Shown in pieces: positions 6,930-10,623 of a stretch of DNA of 10,623 nt. How positions within the stretch are numbered: the stretch's first letter is position 1; each line of letters begins with the position of its first letter. The notes under the pieces are model-generated. The model was not told where the DNA came from. It was given only the letters and a program-made list of their open reading frames with translations, and made no database searches. This DNA is from Magnetococcales bacterium (GTDB lineage: Bacteria; Pseudomonadota; Magnetococcia; Magnetococcales; JADFWU01): NCBI GenBank assembly GCA_015234045.1, contig JADFWU010000077.1, positions 1 through 10,623 of the forward strand. The letters run 5' to 3'. Position numbers and translations under genes: made by a program.

Positions 6930-9900
6930 ATGATAGTCTTGTAACGCTTTACAACTGAGTCCCAATTCCCGTACCGCCGCCATGGCGGAGACTGCCGCAC
7001 GCATACCCGCTGCGGTGGTGAAGTAAGGAATCCGATTCATCAGGGCACTTCGACGGATGGGAAAAGAGTCATCCATGGTCAACTTGCCCTGAGTGGTATT
7101 AAACACCATGCATATCTGATTGTTTTTCATACAATCAACGATATTTGGTCGTCCTTCGGTAACCTTATTGACAGGCTCGACATCAACACCATTTTCTTTT
7201 AAAAATGCCGCAGTTCCACGGGTGGCACAAAGATTAAAGCCAATCTCTTTCAGATTCCGGGCAGCTGCTAGAATTGTAGATTTATCATCATCTTTAACAG
7301 AGATAAAGATCTTCTGGTTTGATTTAATGCTTTCCGGTTGGGGCAGGAATGTACCCGCACCATCCTGGGCTTTGGCAAAGGCAATACCAAAGCTGTCAGC
7401 GATGCCCATCACCTCACCGGTGGATTTCATCTCGGGACCAAGAAGCACATCCACACCCATGAATTTTTCAAAGGGCAAAACCGCTTCTTTAACCGCGACA
7501 TGAGAAATCACCGGAGATTCCAGCAATCCTATATCACGCAGTTTGGCACCAGCCATAACACGAGCAGCCACTTTCGCCAGTGGTACACCGGTTGCCTTAG
7601 ATACAAATGGCACTGTCCGTGATGCGCGCGGATTGACTTCCAGGATGTAGACAACATTGTCTTTGATGGCGAACTGAACGTTCATCAAACCAACAACATT
7701 CAACTCCATGGCCATCAAAATGGTCTGGCGCTTGATCTCTTCCACCATCTCGTTACCGATGGAATAAGGCGGCAAAGAGCAAGCCGAATCACCACTGTGA
7801 ACACCGGCCTCTTCGATATGTTCCATCACGCCGCCTACAACGGCATGTTCGCCATCGGAAACACAGTCCACATCAATTTCAATTGCATCTTTAAGGAAAT
7901 GGTCAATGAGCACAGGATGGTCTGGCGAAGCCTGTACGGCAGTACGCATATAGCGGTCCAGATCCGACTCATTATAGACGATCTCCATGGCCCGACCACC
8001 GAGCACATAGGAAGGACGCACCACAACCGGATAACCCACTTCAGCAGCAATACGAATCGCTTCTGCTTCCGAACGCGCCAAACCGTTTGGTGGTTGCTTC
8101 AACCCTAAACGATGCAACATGCGCTGAAAACGTTCCCGATCTTCAGCCATATCAATGGCATCTGGACTGGTTCCGATAATCGGTGCGCCAGCCTCTTCCA
8201 AACCTTTGGCCAGCTTCAACGGCGTTTGACCACCGAATTGAACAATCACACCCTGCGGCTTTTCAAGCTCAACAATGGCCATGACATCTTCAAAGGTGAG
8301 CGGCTCAAAATAGAGTCGATCGGATGTGTCATAGTCGGTGGAAACCGTCTCAGGGTTACAGTTGACCATAATGGTCTCAAAACCGGCTTCCCGAAGCGCA
8401 AATGAAGCGTGTACACAACAATAATCGAATTCAATACCCTGACCGATCCGATTCGGACCGCCACCGAGGATCATGATTTTCTTACGGTCCGTTGGACGGG
8501 ATTCACACTGCTGCTCATAGGTTGAGTAAAGATAGGCAGTCTCTGAGGCAAACTCCGCCGCACAAGTATCAACCCGCTTAAAAACCGGTCCAACACCTTG
8601 ACCCATCCGAGCGGTACGCACCCGCTTGGAGTCTACACCCAACAGTTTGGCCAAACGCCGGTCTGAAAATCCCATCTCTTTGAGACTCTGCCAACGCGCA
8701 GTACTTATATTGGAGACCAGCGCATTACTCAAAGCCTGCTCTTCTTCAATGATCTGAAGAATTTGATCCAAAAACCACGGATCAATCTTGGAGGTATCAA
8801 ACACCTCTTCCAAGGTCATACCATGGCGAAATGCATCGGCTACAAACAGAATACGATCTGGACCTGGCTCACGCAGATTGGTTTCCAACGTGCGGCGTTG
8901 GGCATCTGCATCACTCTCTTCCAGGATCTCATCCAAGCCATCAAGACCGGTTTCCATAGAGCGCAACGCTTTTTGCAATGACTCTTTGAATGTACGACCA
9001 ATAGACATCGCCTCACCGACAGATTTCATCTGAGTGGTGAGAATAGGACGGGCTTTGGTAAATTTTTCAAAGGTAAAGCGCGGAATTTTGGTGACTACAT
9101 AGTCAATAGTCGGCTCAAACGAAGCCGGTGTCACACCGGTAATATCGTTCATGATCTCCGGTAAGGTATACCCTACAGCCAGCTTGGCAGCGACTTTCGC
9201 AATTGGAAAACCGGTCGCCTTGGATGCCAATGCCGAAGAACGCGACACGCGCGGATTCATCTCAATAATCACCATCCGGCCAGTATTTGGACATGTGCCG
9301 AATTGAACATTGGAACCACCGGTGTCCACACCGATCTCACGCAGAACCGCAATGGATGCGTCCCGCATGATTTGATACTCTTTATCGGTCAGTGTCTGTG
9401 CAGGTGCTACCGTGATGGAATCCCCGGTGTGTACACCCATGGGATCAAAGTTCTCAATGGAACAGATGATAATGGCGTTGTCCACGCGATCGCGGACCAC
9501 TTCCATTTCATACTCTTTCCATCCGAGCACTGACTCTTCAACCAACACTTCCGACGTGGGTGATGCATCCAGACCACGGCGGATAATATCTTCATACTCT
9601 TCGATATTATAGGCGATACCACCGCCACTACCGCCCATGGTAAAACTGGGGCGAATGATGGCTGGAAAACCGACCTTTTTTAAAACGACCTGAGCTTCAT
9701 CCCAATTGTGCGCGAAACCGGAACGTGGCGTTTCGAGACCAATTTTTTCCATGGCCGTTTTGAACGCTTCACGATCTTCCGCTTTATGGATCGCTTCACG
9801 GGATGCGCCGATCAGTTCGACACCATATTTCTCCAATACGCCTTCATCAGCCAATTGCAAGGCCACGTTCAGACCTGTCTGACCGCCCATGGTAGGCAGG

Positions 9901-10157
9901 ATGGCATCCGGGCGTTCTTGAGCAACAATCTGCGAAACAGATTGCAGGGTGAGCGGCTCAATATAGGTCCGATGCGCCATTTCAGGATCAGTCATGATGG
10001 TGGCTGGATTGGAGTTAACCAGAATAACCTGGTAGCCCTCCTCTTCCAGCGCCTTACAGGCCTGGGCACCGGAGTAGTCGAACTCACACGCCTGACCAAT
10101 GACAATGGGACCGGAACCGATCAGAAGAATTTTTTGGATATCAGTGCGTTTTGGCAT
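6924..10157 (-). CDS. carB: Carbamoyl-phosphate synthase large subunit
   Basis: Makes carbamoyl phosphate from bicarbonate, two ATP and ammonia delivered by CarA, for pyrimidine and arginine synthesis. The 1077 residues show the expected duplicated architecture. The first half (about 1-400) has [18 protein letters not shown] (13-30), [12 protein letters not shown] (169-180) and [12 protein letters not shown] (299-310). An oligomerisation region follows. The second half begins [17 protein letters not shown] (565-581), with [15 protein letters not shown] (714-728) and [12 protein letters not shown] (840-851). The C-terminal allosteric domain (about 945-1077) has ATRGTAAFL (978-986) and NTTQGK (1020-1025). 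The N-terminus MPKRTDI matches the family, confirming the ATG. It starts 6 bases after the carA stop with only a weak ribosome site, so translation is probably coupled to carA. No motif looks damaged. Confidence 0.99.
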   Translation of the reverse strand: MPKRTDIQKILLIGSGPIVIGQACEFDYSGAQACKALEEEGYQVILVNSNPATIMTDPEMAHRTYIEPLTLQSVSQIVAQERPDAILPTMGGQTGLNVALQLADEGVLEKYGVELIGASREAIHKAEDREAFKTAMEKIGLETPRSGFAHNWDEAQVVLKKVGFPAIIRPSFTMGGSGGGIAYNIEEYEDIIRRGLDASPTSEVLVEESVLGWKEYEMEVVRDRVDNAIIICSIENFDPMGVHTGDSITVAPAQTLTDKEYQIMRDASIAVLREIGVDTGGSNVQFGTCPNTGRMVIIEMNPRVSRSSALASKATGFPIAKVAAKLAVGYTLPEIMNDITGVTPASFEPTIDYVVTKIPRFTFEKFTKARPILTTQMKSVGEAMSIGRTFKESLQKALRSMETGLDGLDEILEESDADAQRRTLETNLREPGPDRILFVADAFRHGMTLEEVFDTSKIDPWFLDQILQIIEEEQALSNALVSNISTARWQSLKEMGFSDRRLAKLLGVDSKRVRTARMGQGVGPVFKRVDTCAAEFASETAYLYSTYEQQCESRPTDRKKIMILGGGPNRIGQGIEFDYCCVHASFALREAGFETIMVNCNPETVSTDYDTSDRLYFEPLTFEDVMAIVELEKPQGVIVQFGGQTPLKLAKGLEEAGAPIIGTSPDAIDMAEDRERFQRMLHRLGLKQPPNGLARSEAEAIRIAAEVGYPVVVRPSYVLGGRAMEIVYNESDLDRYMRTAVQASPDHPVLIDHFLKDAIEIDVDCVSDGEHAVVGGVMEHIEEAGVHSGDSACSLPPYSIGNEMVEEIKRQTILMAMELNVVGLMNVQFAIKDNVVYILEVNPRASRTVPFVSKATGVPLAKVAARVMAGAKLRDIGLLESPVISHVAVKEAVLPFEKFMGVDVLLGPEMKSTGEVMGIADSFGIAFAKAQDGAGTFLPQPESIKSNQKIFISVKDDDKSTILAAARNLKEIGFNLCATRGTAAFLKENGVDVEPVNKVTEGRPNIVDCMKNNQICMVFNTTQGKLTMDDSFPIRRSALMNRIPYFTTAAGMRAAVSAMAAVRELGLSCKALQDYHS

Positions 10158-10163
10158 TCGAGA

Positions 10164-10623
10164 TCAACCGCGCATCAGATCGATGAATTGATGAAAAAGA
10201 TAGTGTGCATCGTGAGGACCAGGACTTGCCTCTGGATGGTATTGTACTGAAAATACCGGCTTGTCCCGATGTTGCATCCCTTCAACGGAATTATCAAACA
10301 GTGAGCGATGTGTCACCTTAATCGACTCTGGCAAACTGCTCTCTTCCACGACAAATCCGTGGTTCTGAGAGGTGACTTCCACCTGACCTGTTTTTAAATT
10401 CTGCACCGGATGATTACCACCACGATGACCAAATTTCATTTTGGTCGTCTGTCCACCAAGGGCAAGACAGAGCATTTGATGCCCCAAACAGATACCAAAC
10501 AGTGGCTTGTCAGACTTCAGTAATTGACGAATCGTCTCAATTCCATGTTCAACAGCTTCAGGATCACCAGGACCGTTGGAAAGAAACACACCGTCTGGAT
10601 TATCAGCCAGAATCTGTTCTGCG
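10164..10623 (-). CDS. carA: Carbamoyl-phosphate synthase small subunit (3' part; start lies beyond the window)
   Basis: Glutaminase subunit that hydrolyses glutamine and channels ammonia to CarB. About 152 C-terminal residues are present; the frame stays open to the right edge, reading through [20 protein letters not shown], so the N-terminal domain lies outside. This part is the class I glutamine amidotransferase domain. In fragment numbering the nucleophile is Cys45 in GICLGHQM, and the partner His129 and Glu131 are in [10 protein letters not shown]. The oxyanion-type SNGPGDP lies at 15-21. A GTG at 10589 is an internal valine codon, not a start. The stop is 6 bases before carB, the usual arrangement of a two-gene operon. 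The family is normally about 380 residues, so some 60 percent is missing. Confidence 0.98.
   Translation of the reverse strand, partial: AEQILADNPDGVFLSNGPGDPEAVEHGIETIRQLLKSDKPLFGICLGHQMLCLALGGQTTKMKFGHRGGNHPVQNLKTGQVEVTSQNHGFVVEESSLPESIKVTHRSLFDNSVEGMQHRDKPVFSVQYHPEASPGPHDAHYLFHQFIDLMRG

Noticed and set aside
9708-10250. 180-codon plus-strand frame opposite carB and the end of carA
   Set aside because: It spans two certain genes on the other strand and has no motif.
10587-10589. GTG as a start for carA
   Set aside because: The frame continues upstream with family-typical sequence ([14 protein letters not shown]), so this is an internal valine codon.

Overview
The window is an ordinary chromosomal stretch from a proteobacterium of intermediate G+C. 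All eight genes lie on the minus strand and are transcribed from right to left: carA (3' part), carB, greA, rlmE, guaB, guaA, rdgB, sat. Protein features give mixed signals about the lineage. GuaB and RlmE look gammaproteobacterial, while the C-terminal half of GreA resembles alphaproteobacterial homologues. A gammaproteobacterium or a deep branch such as Magnetococcia or Zetaproteobacteria would fit. The sat product is the homo-oligomeric, zinc-site ATP sulfurylase common in dissimilatory sulfur metabolism, which hints at a sulfur oxidiser or a related lifestyle. No phage, transposon, tRNA, rRNA or CRISPR array is visible.

Layout by transcription order. carA and carB (10623 to 6924) are separated by 6 bases and encode the two subunits of carbamoyl-phosphate synthetase, which feeds pyrimidine and arginine synthesis. 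A 290-base gap follows (6923 to 6634). It holds nested inverted repeats at the carB stop, a second hairpin and a TATAAT box before greA. greA (transcript cleavage factor) and rlmE (23S rRNA methyltransferase) come next, 105 bases apart. After a 113-base gap come guaB and guaA, 10 bases apart, which turn IMP into GMP. A 284-base gap holds a perfect 10-base inverted repeat after guaA and a TATAAT box before rdgB. rdgB starts at TTG and is followed, after a 103-base gap with two tandem hairpins, by sat.

The genes share a nucleotide theme: carbamoyl phosphate for pyrimidines, IMP to XMP to GMP, and RdgB, which removes the ITP and XTP that can form from the GuaB substrate and product. GreA and RlmE serve transcription and ribosome maturation. 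sat is the outlier and links to sulfur metabolism.

No new biological system is apparent. The points worth a second look are the unexplained inverted repeats in the gaps, a 51-codon open frame before greA, strong codon bias in sat, and the gene order itself. No gap without a gene exceeds 300 bases.
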